A stretch of DNA of 64,000 nucleotides from Roseospirillum parvum (GCF_900100455.1 NZ_FNCV01000001.1:165093-229092); one strand, 5' to 3'. Numbered from the stretch's first letter, positions 25,654-33,530 are shown. The notes: generated by a model from the letters alone, not told the origin. Program-made: numbers and translations.

Positions 25654-27084
25654 ATGGGCGACGCCGGCCTGGGGCGATGGCTGAACAGCCTGCCGGGCGG
25701 TGATCTGGCCTACCGCCTGTGGACCGACGATCTGGTGGTGCCGCTGCTCGGCCGCCATGCCCTGCCGCTGTCGCGGGCCTGGGCGGCGGCCGACGCGGCC
25801 GACGGCGACCCCCGGCGATTCCTGGAAAGCCTCGATCTGCCGGCCGGCTGGCGCTGGCCGGTCGGCCCGGCGGTTTCCGCCGTGGCCCGCCGCGCCGCCG
25901 CGCATCGGCGCGCCGAGGCGGCATGGCGGCGCGGCCTGTTCGAGGGCCAGGGCACCGGTGATCCGGCGGCGCTGGAAGAGGCCCGGCGCACCGCCGCCCA
26001 TGCCTGGATGAGCACGCGCAACCTGTTCACGCTGCTCAATCTGGCGGCCGACCTGCCGATTCATGGTGGGCGCCTGCCGACTCTTGGTGGGCGCCTACCG
26101 GCGGTGCGCTTCGCCATTCCCGATCCGGCCACCGTCGAGGCGCGCCACGGGGCCCGCCTCGCCGATCCGAGCCGGGCCTTCACCGCCGACCCCGAGGCCG
26201 AGGTGGCGGAAAGCCGCGTCGTGTCGCTCGACCTGCCGAGCGGCCCCCGGGCCACCGCCTGGGTGCGCCTGGACTCAGGGCCCGCCGGCCCGGCCTGGGG
26301 GCGGCTCGAATGGCCCGAGGGGGTGGACCCGGCCGACGGCCGGCCGCGCCCGGTCGTCATCCTGGCCCACGGCATCTGCATGGAGCCCGAGTTCTGGGCC
26401 CCCCACCTGTGGTTCCGCGCCGCCGACCTGATGGCGCCGTTGCGCCGCGCCGGGGTGGTGACCCTGGCCGTCGAGGGGCCGTGGCATGGCCGCCGCCGGC
26501 TGCCCGGCTGGTATGGCGGCGAACCGGTGCTCGGGCTGGGGCCGCTGGGGGCGCTCGACTACTTCGCCGCCCACGTGCCGGAGCTGGGCACCCTGACCGC
26601 CTGGGCGCGGCGCCGCTTCGGCGGCCCGGTGGGTTTCGCCGGGTTCAGCCTGGGGGCGCTGACCGGGGCCCTGGCCCTGTCGGCGGCGGCCCACTGGCCG
26701 ACCGCCTGCCGGCCCGACGCCGGGCTCTTGATCGCCCCCGGCGGCTCGGTGCAGGCGCTCAGCCTGAAGGGCACCCTGACCGCCGCCACCGAGGTTCCCC
26801 GGGCCCTGCAGGCGGCCGGCTGGACGCCGGCCCGCCTGGATCGCTGGCGGCCGCTGCTCGACCCGGGTGCCGCGCCGGGCATCGCGCCCGGGCGCATCGT
26901 TGCCCTGATCGGGGAGGGCGACACGGTGACCCTGCACGACGAGGCCGAGGCCCTGGTCGCCCGCTGGGGGGTGCCGACGGCCAACCGGTTCATCGAGCCG
27001 CGCGGCCACTTTTCGGCCTACTACGGCCTGTCGCGCGACCCCGAACCGCTGCACCGGCTGGTCGGCTTGCTGGCCGCCGGGTGA
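25654..27084 (+). CDS. Alpha/beta-hydrolase fold protein of unknown substrate
   Basis: The 476-residue protein has a helical N-terminal part (about 1-150) and a C-terminal alpha/beta-hydrolase domain (about 185-475). In that domain VVILAHGICMEPEFW gives an oxyanion-hole-like strand-turn, GFAGFSLGAL holds the nucleophile serine in a G-x-S-x-G elbow, LIGEGDTVTL offers the acid and PRGHFSAYYG the histidine. It therefore looks catalytically complete. It starts 16 bp after rpoD on the same strand and could be read through from it. At 26055-26096 two 21-bp units encode a duplicated GGRLP-containing loop. I do not recognise a specific family or substrate. Confidence 0.75.
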   Translation: MGDAGLGRWLNSLPGGDLAYRLWTDDLVVPLLGRHALPLSRAWAAADAADGDPRRFLESLDLPAGWRWPVGPAVSAVARRAAAHRRAEAAWRRGLFEGQGTGDPAALEEARRTAAHAWMSTRNLFTLLNLAADLPIHGGRLPTLGGRLPAVRFAIPDPATVEARHGARLADPSRAFTADPEAEVAESRVVSLDLPSGPRATAWVRLDSGPAGPAWGRLEWPEGVDPADGRPRPVVILAHGICMEPEFWAPHLWFRAADLMAPLRRAGVVTLAVEGPWHGRRRLPGWYGGEPVLGLGPLGALDYFAAHVPELGTLTAWARRRFGGPVGFAGFSLGALTGALALSAAAHWPTACRPDAGLLIAPGGSVQALSLKGTLTAATEVPRALQAAGWTPARLDRWRPLLDPGAAPGIAPGRIVALIGEGDTVTLHDEAEALVARWGVPTANRFIEPRGHFSAYYGLSRDPEPLHRLVGLLAAG

Positions 27085-27094
27085 GAGGCCGGCC

Positions 27095-27427
27095 CTACAG
27101 CTTCCAGGACTCGGTGACCAGGTCGAAGACCACCCCCTTGTCGCTGCGTTTGACCGACTTGTTGGCCTGCCGGGGCACCGGCACCTTGCGGGCGATCAGG
27201 AAGGAGAGCAGGGCGGCGACCAGGAAGGCCTCGTTCAGGCGGTACGAGCCTTGGCGGCCGTCCTCGCTCTGGATGCGGGCCGAGACTTCCAGCGGCTTGT
27301 CCTTGACCACCTCGTAGCCGATCACCCGGCCGCGCGGGATGGGGCCCCGGTCGCGGTCGGTGAAGTCGTCGAGCACGCTTTGGATTTCGCTGTCGGTGAA
27401 GATGATCCGGCGGATTTCGGTGGGCAT
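27095..27427 (-). CDS. Conserved hypothetical protein, 110 residues
   Basis: This small leftward gene encodes MPTEIRRIIFTDSE... with a mixed alpha/beta composition and an amphipathic hydrophobic stretch AFLVAALLSFLIARKV in the middle. It has no signal peptide or recognisable catalytic motif. Its codon use matches the neighbours. It converges on the alpha/beta-hydrolase gene with a 10-bp gap and lies downstream of the HD-GYP-like receptor gene, from which a hairpin at 27513-27537 separates it. No strong ribosome-binding site precedes the chosen ATG. I do not recognise the family. Confidence 0.6.
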   Translation of the reverse strand: MPTEIRRIIFTDSEIQSVLDDFTDRDRGPIPRGRVIGYEVVKDKPLEVSARIQSEDGRQGSYRLNEAFLVAALLSFLIARKVPVPRQANKSVKRSDKGVVFDLVTESWKL

Positions 27428-27512
27428 GACGGCTGGCGCGGGGGAGGGGAGGGCGGTCCGGGCGCCACCCGCGCTTACTCTCGCCAAGCGACGGTCAACA
27501 TCCGGGCGGGGA

Positions 27513-27537
27513 CCCCTGGCACCGGGGGTGCCAGGGG
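27513..27537 (-). terminator. Strong GC hairpin downstream of the HD-GYP-like gene
   Basis: CCCCTGGCACC (27513-27523) and GGTGCCAGGGG (27527-27537) form a perfect 11-bp stem with a 3-nt loop, 18 bp after the stop of the leftward receptor gene. There is no U-tract, so it may be a Rho-assisted terminator or a mobile REP-like hairpin. Confidence 0.4.
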
Positions 27538-27554
27538 GAACGGTGGCGGGTGGA

Positions 27555-29702
27555 TCAGCCGGCCGGGGTTTCCGGGATTTCGGCGAAGTGGGCCCACTGG
27601 GCCGCCCCGTCGCGGTTTTCCACGTAGTTGATGAGGGCGGCGATGGGCCGCCGGTCGAAGCGGGTGCCGGCGTCCTCGAGCAGGATCGAGGAGGCCTTGG
27701 CGAACGGCATGGCGGCGCGGAACGAGCGCGGGCTGACCATGCTGACGAAGGCGTTGGCCACCGCCACGATGCGCGCCCCGACGATGATCTGCTCGCCACT
27801 CAGACCGTCCGGGTAGCCGGCCCCGTCCCAGCGTTCCTGAAGCTGGCGCAGGGTCGGGCTGACCGGCAGGTCGAAGGCGATGTGGCCCAGAAGGTCGGCC
27901 GTCTTGACCATGCTGTCGCGGACGATGCGCATTTCCTCGTCGGTCAGGCGCTCGGTCTTGGTCAGGATCTCGGTCGGCACCAGCACCTTGCCCAGGTTCA
28001 TCAGGTTGCCGGCGATGTCGACCGTCTGCACCACCTGGTCGTCCTCGCCCATTTCCTGGGCCACCGCGCTGGCCACCTGGGCGACCCGGGCCGAGTGGTT
28101 GGCCGAGTAGGGGTCGCGGCTGTCGACCAGACTGACCAGGGTCGAGACCAGATCGCGCATGGTGCTTTCGCGCTTGGCCCGCTCGTCCATCAGTTCGGTG
28201 ATGTCCTCGATCACCATCAAGGCCGAGGGCGGGTGGTCGCGGTCGCCGGCCAGCGGGATGTGCTCGGACTTGACGATGCGTGGCGGCGCGCCCTCGAGGG
28301 TCTGCACGCTCGAACGCGGCTGGCCGCGGTCGATCACCTCCTCGTTCAGGTCCATGAACTTCTTGGCCTGGAAGGGGCCCATCACGTCGACTAGGGTCTT
28401 GCCCAGCATCTGCTCGGGCTCCAGGCCGCTCTGCCAGGTGGCGCCCTTGTTGGCGAAGGTGTAGCGCCCCTCGCGGTCGACCGCGGCGATGGCGGTCGGC
28501 TGGCCGTCGGTGACGACGCGCATGAACTTCATGTAGTTGGACAGCTTCTCGGCGGCCACCTTGTGGCGCGCCGCCATCTGGGCGAAGCGCATCGAGGTGC
28601 CGTGGCGCCACAGGGCGATGGCGCCCACCAGCACGGCGGCGATGACGACCAGGAAGACGATGAGCAGAGTGCGCAGCCGCTGGTCGGTGGCGGCCAGGGC
28701 CTCCGAGGTGGCGATGGAGCGGACCAGGGTCCACGGCGTGCCGGCGATGGCCCGCCCGGTGACCAGCACCTCGGCGCTGGCGTAGTCGCGGCGGATGCCG
28801 AAGCCACCGGGGCTCTTCAGGGCGAAGGCGGCGGCCAGATCGGCGGTGTCCAGCGCCATGGTCTTTTGCAGCGGTGCCGTGCCGTCGGCCAGCGGCGACA
28901 GGTACTCGGCCACCGCGCCGCGCGCCCGGACCAGATAGGACTGGGCGGTCCGGGAGGTTTCGCCGGGCTGGCGCAGGCGGCTGAACAGGGCCTTGTCGGC
29001 CGGGCGCAGGCCGACCACGAAGCCGATCGGCTCGCTGCCCGCCCCTTCCTGGACGGCGAACAGGGGCACCGCGAAGCCGATGGTCGGGGCGCCGCCGGCC
29101 CCCGGGCGGATGTCGTACAGCGCCGGGCGGCCCTCGGCGGCCTGGGCCAGCACGGTGGCGAAGCCCTCCGGCGGCGGCGGCATGAAGCGGGTGGCGAGCA
29201 GGATCGAGCCGCGCGGGTCGAGGATGGCCAGCCCGGCCTTGCCGCTGGGGGCGATGTTGGCGTTGACCGTCTGCTCGGGGATCTCGGCGGCAAAACCGCT
29301 CTGCTGGGCGGTGGCTTCCAGCAGGTTGCGCAGGTAGCCGCCCTCCATGGTTTCCTCGGCCGACTCGCCGCTGCCCATCAGGCCCATGGCGTAAAGCTGC
29401 AGGCTGGCGTTGTCGGCCAGGCCGCTCAGCACGTCGAACTGCTCGTCCAGCCAGCGGCGGACGTCGGCCGCCCGGCTGTCGGCGACGATGCCCAGGCGGA
29501 CCTGCCAGTTCTGCAGCTCGCGCTCGCGCTCCTGATTGACGAAGTGGAAGACCAGGGCGACGCCGATCACCGCGACCAGCCCCAGGGCGCCGGCGATGGC
29601 GGCCATCTTCAGGCGGGCGGTGCGGGCCTCGCGGGCTTCCTCGGGGCTTTCCGCCGAGCCCACGGGCGCGGAGTCGGTCGTCTGCTCGGTGTTGTTGGCC
29701 AC
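27555..29702 (-). CDS. Membrane receptor with large periplasmic sensor, PAS and degenerate HD-GYP domain
   Basis: From a GTG start at 29702 (GGGAGGG ribosome-binding site just upstream) the protein has 715 residues. It has one membrane helix at about 31-53, an approximately 290-residue periplasmic region resembling a double Cache sensor, and a second helix at about 343-365. A PAS-like domain (about 390-505) and an HD-GYP-like domain (about 515-690) follow. HD-GYP proteins normally hydrolyse c-di-GMP using His/Asp metal ligands. Here the HD pair is Met568-Asn569 in NLMNLGK, and the HHE motif reads LQE before WDGAGYPDG. The GYP motif itself is intact. It is therefore probably a c-di-GMP binder or signalling scaffold, not an active phosphodiesterase. 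It is divergent from the LapG-like protease gene across 255 bp. Confidence 0.82.
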   Translation of the reverse strand: MANNTEQTTDSAPVGSAESPEEAREARTARLKMAAIAGALGLVAVIGVALVFHFVNQERERELQNWQVRLGIVADSRAADVRRWLDEQFDVLSGLADNASLQLYAMGLMGSGESAEETMEGGYLRNLLEATAQQSGFAAEIPEQTVNANIAPSGKAGLAILDPRGSILLATRFMPPPPEGFATVLAQAAEGRPALYDIRPGAGGAPTIGFAVPLFAVQEGAGSEPIGFVVGLRPADKALFSRLRQPGETSRTAQSYLVRARGAVAEYLSPLADGTAPLQKTMALDTADLAAAFALKSPGGFGIRRDYASAEVLVTGRAIAGTPWTLVRSIATSEALAATDQRLRTLLIVFLVVIAAVLVGAIALWRHGTSMRFAQMAARHKVAAEKLSNYMKFMRVVTDGQPTAIAAVDREGRYTFANKGATWQSGLEPEQMLGKTLVDVMGPFQAKKFMDLNEEVIDRGQPRSSVQTLEGAPPRIVKSEHIPLAGDRDHPPSALMVIEDITELMDERAKRESTMRDLVSTLVSLVDSRDPYSANHSARVAQVASAVAQEMGEDDQVVQTVDIAGNLMNLGKVLVPTEILTKTERLTDEEMRIVRDSMVKTADLLGHIAFDLPVSPTLRQLQERWDGAGYPDGLSGEQIIVGARIVAVANAFVSMVSPRSFRAAMPFAKASSILLEDAGTRFDRRPIAALINYVENRDGAAQWAHFAEIPETPAG

Positions 29703-29957
29703 GGTCGCCCTCCCTGGTCCCATGCCACAGGCGCGGCGTCCAACCCGGGTTCGGCCCCGCGGGCCCGACCTGTCGGCAGCGTGCACAACACCCCCATGGG
29801 GTCGCGGCACGGTTGACGCCATCGCACCTGACAGTGATACCTAATCTGGCATAGACTTGCCAGCGCGGTATGGGCGTCGCCGGGTGGCGGCAACGCTCCG
29901 GGGCGCGGGCAACGGGGCCGCCGTTCCGGCCACTCTAGCTTTCGAGGCGGGCGGAGG
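29703..29957. promoter_or_regulatory. Divergent promoter region of HD-GYP-like receptor and LapG-like protease genes
   Basis: This 255-bp spacer must hold both promoters. An AT-richer stretch at 29836-29862 contains the inverted repeat TGGCA (29847-29851) and TGCCA (29858-29862). This resembles the TGGCA-type dyads near 10.48 and 10.69 kb. It also looks like a sigma-54 site, but the GG-GC spacing is one base short. No clear sigma-70 pair was found. Confidence 0.4.
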
Positions 29958-30620
29958 ATGTTGACCGATCATTCACGCCGCCCGGCGCGGCCGCCCGGCT
30001 GCCTCGCGGTGGTGGTGCTGGTGCTGGGCCTGCTGGTTGGACCGGGCAGCGCCCAGGCCGGGCTGTTCGGCAGCAACGAAGTGGTCAACCCGGACTTGAG
30101 CCCGTTCCCCCGCTGGACCGGGGTGCTCGACCGCGTTTTTCGCGAAAAGGGCAGTGTGGGCGGCAGTTGCCAAAGCCAGGAGTTCAACGCCTGCCACTAC
30201 GGCAAGTGGATGCAGTTCCTTGATTCGGTGCGCGGCGCCGACCCCCGGACCCAACTGAAAGAAGTCAATAAGTTCATGAACCGGAGCCGCTATATCGTGG
30301 ATCCGGTGAACTGGGGCGTGAAGGACTATTGGGCCACGGTCGGCCAGTTCCTGGACAAGTACGGGGACTGCGAGGACTACGCCATTGCCAAGTACGTATC
30401 GCTGCGCGAGCTGGGCTGGTCGCCCGACGACATGCGCATCGTCATCGTGCAGGACATGAACCTGCGCGTCGCCCACGCCATCCTGGCGGTCAACCTGGAT
30501 GGTGAAAGCTACATCCTGGACAACCAGATCGGCATGCTGGTCAAGCACAGCCGGATTCGCCACTACCGGCCCATCTACTCGGTCAGCGAGAAGGCCTGGT
30601 GGCGCCATCTGCCCCAGTAG
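29958..30620 (+). CDS. LapG-type periplasmic transglutaminase-like cysteine protease (BTLCP family)
   Basis: The 220-residue protein begins with a Sec signal peptide whose hydrophobic core is at about 16-28 and whose likely cleavage is after AQA at residue 34. The mature part has the BTLCP catalytic triad: Cys138 in YGDCEDYA, His173 in VAHAILAV and Asp188 in ILDNQIG. The acidic residues around the cysteine (Asp137, Glu139, Asp140) match the calcium-binding neighbourhood of LapG. LapG proteins cut the N-terminal retention region of large type I-secreted adhesins and release them. They are normally held inactive by the c-di-GMP receptor LapD. No LapD (GGDEF-EAL) gene is in the window; the divergent neighbour is the degenerate HD-GYP receptor. 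Confidence 0.88.
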   Translation: MLTDHSRRPARPPGCLAVVVLVLGLLVGPGSAQAGLFGSNEVVNPDLSPFPRWTGVLDRVFREKGSVGGSCQSQEFNACHYGKWMQFLDSVRGADPRTQLKEVNKFMNRSRYIVDPVNWGVKDYWATVGQFLDKYGDCEDYAIAKYVSLRELGWSPDDMRIVIVQDMNLRVAHAILAVNLDGESYILDNQIGMLVKHSRIRHYRPIYSVSEKAWWRHLPQ

Positions 30621-30638
30621 GGGGCACAAGGAGGGGGA

Positions 30639-31067
30639 ATGGAGGGGCGGCGGCTGAGCGTGACCCTGGCCACCGACGACATGGCGGCGGCCCGGGCCTT
30701 CTATCAGGACCTTCTGGACGGTCGGCCGGTATTCGACTGCGGCTGGTACGTGGTGCTGCGCCTGCCCTCGGGCGGCGAGATTTGCGAGGTGTGCCTAATG
30801 CAGCCCCAGGACGCGGCCATGGCGCCGACCCGGGGGGCGACCCTCAATCTGCGGGTCGCCGACGCCGACCGGGCCCACGCCGCGTTGGTCGGGCGGGGGG
30901 CTGAGCCGGTGATGCCGCTGGGCGATCATCCCTGGGGGGATCGCGGTTTCGGCATTCTCGATCCGGGCGGCAACATGGTCTACCTGTACCACCCCATCCC
31001 GCCGAGCCCCGACTTCGCCGGCTACTTCACCGACCCGGCCTATCTGGCGGAAACCGCCGGGGGGTGA
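30639..31067 (+). CDS. Glyoxalase/bleomycin-resistance (VOC) superfamily protein
   Basis: The 142-residue protein has paired beta-alpha-beta-beta-beta modules typical of the vicinal oxygen chelate fold (SVTLATDDMAAARAFYQDLL near the start and FGILDPGGNMVYLYHP near the end). The usual His/Glu metal ligands at the first and last strands are replaced (Thr and Tyr). It may therefore be a binding protein rather than a metalloenzyme. It starts 18 bp after the LapG-like gene with a good AAGGAGGG site, so the two are probably co-transcribed. The function is unknown. Confidence 0.8.
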   Translation: MEGRRLSVTLATDDMAAARAFYQDLLDGRPVFDCGWYVVLRLPSGGEICEVCLMQPQDAAMAPTRGATLNLRVADADRAHAALVGRGAEPVMPLGDHPWGDRGFGILDPGGNMVYLYHPIPPSPDFAGYFTDPAYLAETAGG

Positions 31068-31093
31068 GGCGCCGACTCGGGGGCGCGGAGACG

Positions 31094-31234
31094 CGAAATC
31101 CGCCGCCGGAAAGGTCCGGCGCGGGCAGACGAAATCCGCCGCCGGAAAGGTCCGGCGCGAGCAGGCGAAATCCGCCGCCGGAAAGGTCCGGCGCGGGCAG
31201 ACGAAATCCGCCGCCGGACAAGGTCCGGCGGCGG
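31094..31234. repeat. 36-bp tandem hairpin array (about four units) between the VOC gene and rpsU
   Basis: Units begin at 31094, 31130, 31166 and 31202, an exact 36-bp period. Each contains CGCCGGA-AAGG-TCCGGCG, a 7-bp stem with 4-nt loop. In the last unit it becomes a perfect 12-bp stem, CCGCCGCCGGAC / GTCCGGCGGCGG (31208-31219 and 31223-31234). The array sits between the converging ends of the VOC gene and rpsU, where it may act as a two-way transcription end or mRNA-stabilising element. There are no spacers, so it is not CRISPR. Confidence 0.85.
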
Positions 31235-31302
31235 TGCGACTCGGGTGCTTTGGTGCCCTGATGGGGCCGCGCCCGCCCGGCAAGGGGCGGCGCGGGGGCT
31301 TG

Positions 31303-31506
31303 CTAGAAGCCCTCGCGCTCCAGGCGCTTGCGCTCCAGCTTGCGGGCGCGGCGGACCGCCTCGGCCTTTTCACGGGCCTTCTTCTCGCTGGGCTTTTCGT
31401 AGTTGCGGCGCAGCTTCATCTCGCGGAACACCCCTTCGCGCTGCATCTTCTTCTTGAGCGCCTTCAGGGCCTGATCGACGTTGTTGTCGCGGACGAGAAC
31501 TTGCAC
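31303..31506 (-). CDS. rpsU: 30S ribosomal protein S21
   Basis: The 67-residue protein matches bacterial S21 throughout ([20 protein letters not shown]...[20 protein letters not shown]). The start is GTG at 31506, chosen because an AAGGAG ribosome-binding site lies 9 nt upstream and homologues start at this residue. It is transcribed leftward, away from def and the COQ9-family gene. That is the arrangement that gave the COQ9 family its older name, rpsU-divergently transcribed protein. Confidence 0.95.
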   Translation of the reverse strand: MQVLVRDNNVDQALKALKKKMQREGVFREMKLRRNYEKPSEKKAREKAEAVRRARKLERKRLEREGF

Positions 31507-31744
31507 CGGGCACCACTCCTTTTGGCTCAGCTCCGGGACGGCCGTCGGTTCGGCGCGCTGTCCCTGGTTTGTCTGGTTCGTAAAGAACACTGGGTTGAAG
31601 AGTACAACAAGCCTCCCGGCGGCCCAGGCGGACCCCGGAGGCTGTCTGAACGGGCCTTCTATCACAGCTTTGGACCCCTGGGAAGGGGGGCGTGAACGAG
31701 CGCCCCTTTACCGGACGGGGGGCGCGCCCCATAGTCTGGGCACC

Positions 31745-32275
31745 ATGGCCATTCTGAAGATTGCCCGCATGGGGCATCCGGTGCTGGCCCGCCCCGCCGA
31801 TCCGGTCGCCGACCCGACGGCGCCCGAGGTGCGCCGGCTGATCGACGACATGACCGAGACCCTGCGCGACGCCGCCGGCCTGGGGCTGGCCGCGCCGCAG
31901 GTCCATGAGCCGTGGCGCGTGGTGCTCTATCGGCTGCCGCCGGCGCGCAGCGACGATGGCCGCGGCCGGCCGCTGACGGTGCTCATCAACCCGGTGCTGA
32001 CGGTCGAGGACCCGACCCCCATCACCGAGTGGGAGGCCTGCCTGTCGCTGCCCGGGCTGACCGGGGCGGTGCCGCGCCCCCGGGCGGTGCGCCTGAACGC
32101 CCTGGACGCCGAGGGGCGGTCGTTCGAGCTCCGCGCCGACGGTCATCACGCCCGGGTGCTGCAACACGAATGCGACCATCTGGACGGAATTCTGTACCCG
32201 CAACGCATGACCGACCTTGCCCGGTTCGGATTCGTTGACGACATCAAGCGGAGGCTGGCCGCCGACCAGCCTTGA
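31745..32275 (+). CDS. def: Peptide deformylase
   Basis: The 176-residue protein has the three deformylase motifs: GLGLAAPQ, EACLSLPG and HECDHLDG (metal-binding histidines and catalytic glutamate). It removes the formyl group from nascent protein N termini. The second motif has Ala where the common form is EGCLS, a variation also seen in some functional deformylases. There is no fmt gene beside it, so it may be an additional copy rather than the main def-fmt locus. The last codons and stop form the first unit of a 35-bp repeat array that continues downstream. Confidence 0.92.
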   Translation: MAILKIARMGHPVLARPADPVADPTAPEVRRLIDDMTETLRDAAGLGLAAPQVHEPWRVVLYRLPPARSDDGRGRPLTVLINPVLTVEDPTPITEWEACLSLPGLTGAVPRPRAVRLNALDAEGRSFELRADGHHARVLQHECDHLDGILYPQRMTDLARFGFVDDIKRRLAADQP

Positions 32276-32374
32276 TAATCAGGAACAGGCTGGCCGTCGG
32301 CCAGTGTTGATGACCTGGAACAGGCTGGTCGCCGACCAGTGTTGATAATCTTGAACAGGCTGGCCGTCGGCCAG
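32252..32374 (+). repeat. 35-bp tandem hairpin repeat array starting inside the end of def
   Basis: Units start at 32252, 32287, 32322 and 32357, an exact 35-bp period; the first unit includes the def stop codon. Each carries a short palindrome: CTGGCCGTCGGCCAG in units 2 and 4, and CTGGTCGCCGACCAG in unit 3. The C-to-T change in one arm is matched by G-to-A in the other, so base pairing is kept. Unit 1, which is still coding, has an imperfect version. The 35-bp period excludes a coding role for the array. Confidence 0.85.
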
Positions 32375-32409
32375 CCTTTGGGCCCACCGCCAAACCGGAG
32401 ATGACCGCC

Positions 32410-33114
32410 ATGCCGCCCCGCGCCGAGTCCCTGCCCCAGGCCCTGGTCGCGCGCAACGACGCCATCGTCGAGGCCGCCCTGACCCATGTGCCCTTCGATG
32501 GCTGGACCATGGCCGCCCTGCGCGCCGGGGCGGTCGATGCCGGGCTGGCCGCCGAGCAGGCCGAGTTGGCCTTCCCCGGCGGCGGCGCCGAGGCGGTGCT
32601 GTGGCTCGGCGAGTTGGCCGACCGGCGCATGGTGGCGGCCCTGGAAGCCCAGGCCGACCTGATGGAGTTGCCCATCCGGCGGCGCATCCATCTCGCCGTG
32701 CGGGCCCGTCTGGAACCGTGGACGGCGCACCGCGAGGCGTTGGCCAAGGGGCTGGGGGTGGTTGCCGTGTCCGCCGCGCCGGCCGGGCTGGCCGCCGCCT
32801 GCCGCACGGTGGATGCCATGTGGTGGGCCGTCGGCGACGCCTCGACCGATTTCAACTATTACACCAAGCGGGCCTCGCTGGCCGCCGTGGTGGCCGCCAC
32901 CACCGCCTTCTGGCTCAACGACGACACCCCGGAGACCACCGCCACCTGGGACTTCCTGGATCGGCGCATCGAGAACGTCCTCAAGGCCATCGCGGCGCGG
33001 CGCAAGCTGGTGGCGCGGGTGCGCGAGCTGGGCCTGCCCCGGGTCGAATCGGGCCCGATGCGCCGTCGGCGTGGCCGGCGGCGGCGTTTCGCGCCGGGGG
33101 CGCTGCGTGCCTGA
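32410..33114 (+). CDS. COQ9-family ubiquinone biosynthesis protein
   Basis: The 234-residue protein (from ATG 32410) resembles bacterial COQ9/TIGR02396 proteins. It has an N-terminal TetR-like helical region (HVPFDGWTMAALRAGAVDAGL), a central RIHLAVRARLEPW segment and the lipid-binding WWAVGDASTDFNYYTKRASLAAVV motif. COQ9 binds ubiquinone precursors and helps the COQ7 hydroxylation step. ATG 32410 is preferred because GGAG at 32397-32400 is 9 nt upstream; the in-frame ATG at 32401 directly abuts that site. The gene lies in the conserved rpsU-def-COQ9 neighbourhood. The C terminus is a very Arg-rich tail. Confidence 0.9.
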   Translation: MPPRAESLPQALVARNDAIVEAALTHVPFDGWTMAALRAGAVDAGLAAEQAELAFPGGGAEAVLWLGELADRRMVAALEAQADLMELPIRRRIHLAVRARLEPWTAHREALAKGLGVVAVSAAPAGLAAACRTVDAMWWAVGDASTDFNYYTKRASLAAVVAATTAFWLNDDTPETTATWDFLDRRIENVLKAIAARRKLVARVRELGLPRVESGPMRRRRGRRRRFAPGALRA

Positions 33115-33212
33115 GGCGGATTGGCCGGCCAGTCTTGCCGCCCGGCGGGGGGCGCGCTATTTAGGCGCCCGACATATCGCCCCTTCGCATTCCATTTCTG
33201 CCCAAGGGTCCC

Positions 33213-33530
33213 ATGCCAAAGGTCACCTTCATAGAGCGCAACGGCAATCGCCGCGAGATCGACGCCCCGGCCGGGCTTTCCGTGCTGGAGATCGCCCACC
33301 GCAACGACATCGACATCGAGGGCGCCTGCGAGGGCTCGCTGGCCTGCTCGACCTGCCATGTCATTGTCGACGACGCCTGGTTCGATCGCCTGCCGGCGGC
33401 CAAGGAGGACGAGGAGGACATGCTCGATCTGGCCTTCGGGCTGACCCGCACCTCGCGCCTGGGCTGCCAGCTGATCGTCACCGACCAGCTCGACGGCTTG
33501 GTCCTCAAGCTGCCGCCGCGCCGCGACTGA
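33213..33530 (+). CDS. ISC-type [2Fe-2S] ferredoxin
   Basis: The 105-residue protein is an adrenodoxin-type ferredoxin. Cluster ligands are Cys in CEGSLACSTC (spacing C-x5-C-x2-C) and a fourth Cys in RLGCQL near residue 85. Such ferredoxins give electrons for iron-sulfur cluster assembly or to P450-type and hydroxylase partners. It stands alone here, without the isc genes. It lies just after the COQ9-family gene and before mnmA, an enzyme that itself needs sulfur relay, but a functional link is only a guess. Confidence 0.93.
   Translation: MPKVTFIERNGNRREIDAPAGLSVLEIAHRNDIDIEGACEGSLACSTCHVIVDDAWFDRLPAAKEDEEDMLDLAFGLTRTSRLGCQLIVTDQLDGLVLKLPPRRD

Noticed and set aside
29836-29862. Sigma-54 promoter TGGCAT...TTGC
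   Set aside because: The GG and GC elements are separated by 9 bp instead of 10, and -12 does not match well.
31094-31234. CRISPR-like array
   Set aside because: Units are contiguous without unique spacers, and no cas genes are in the window.
31064-31261. Small frames with 12-residue repeats on both strands of the 36-bp array
   Set aside because: A period divisible by three makes any frame open. Composition and position fit a hairpin repeat, not a protein.
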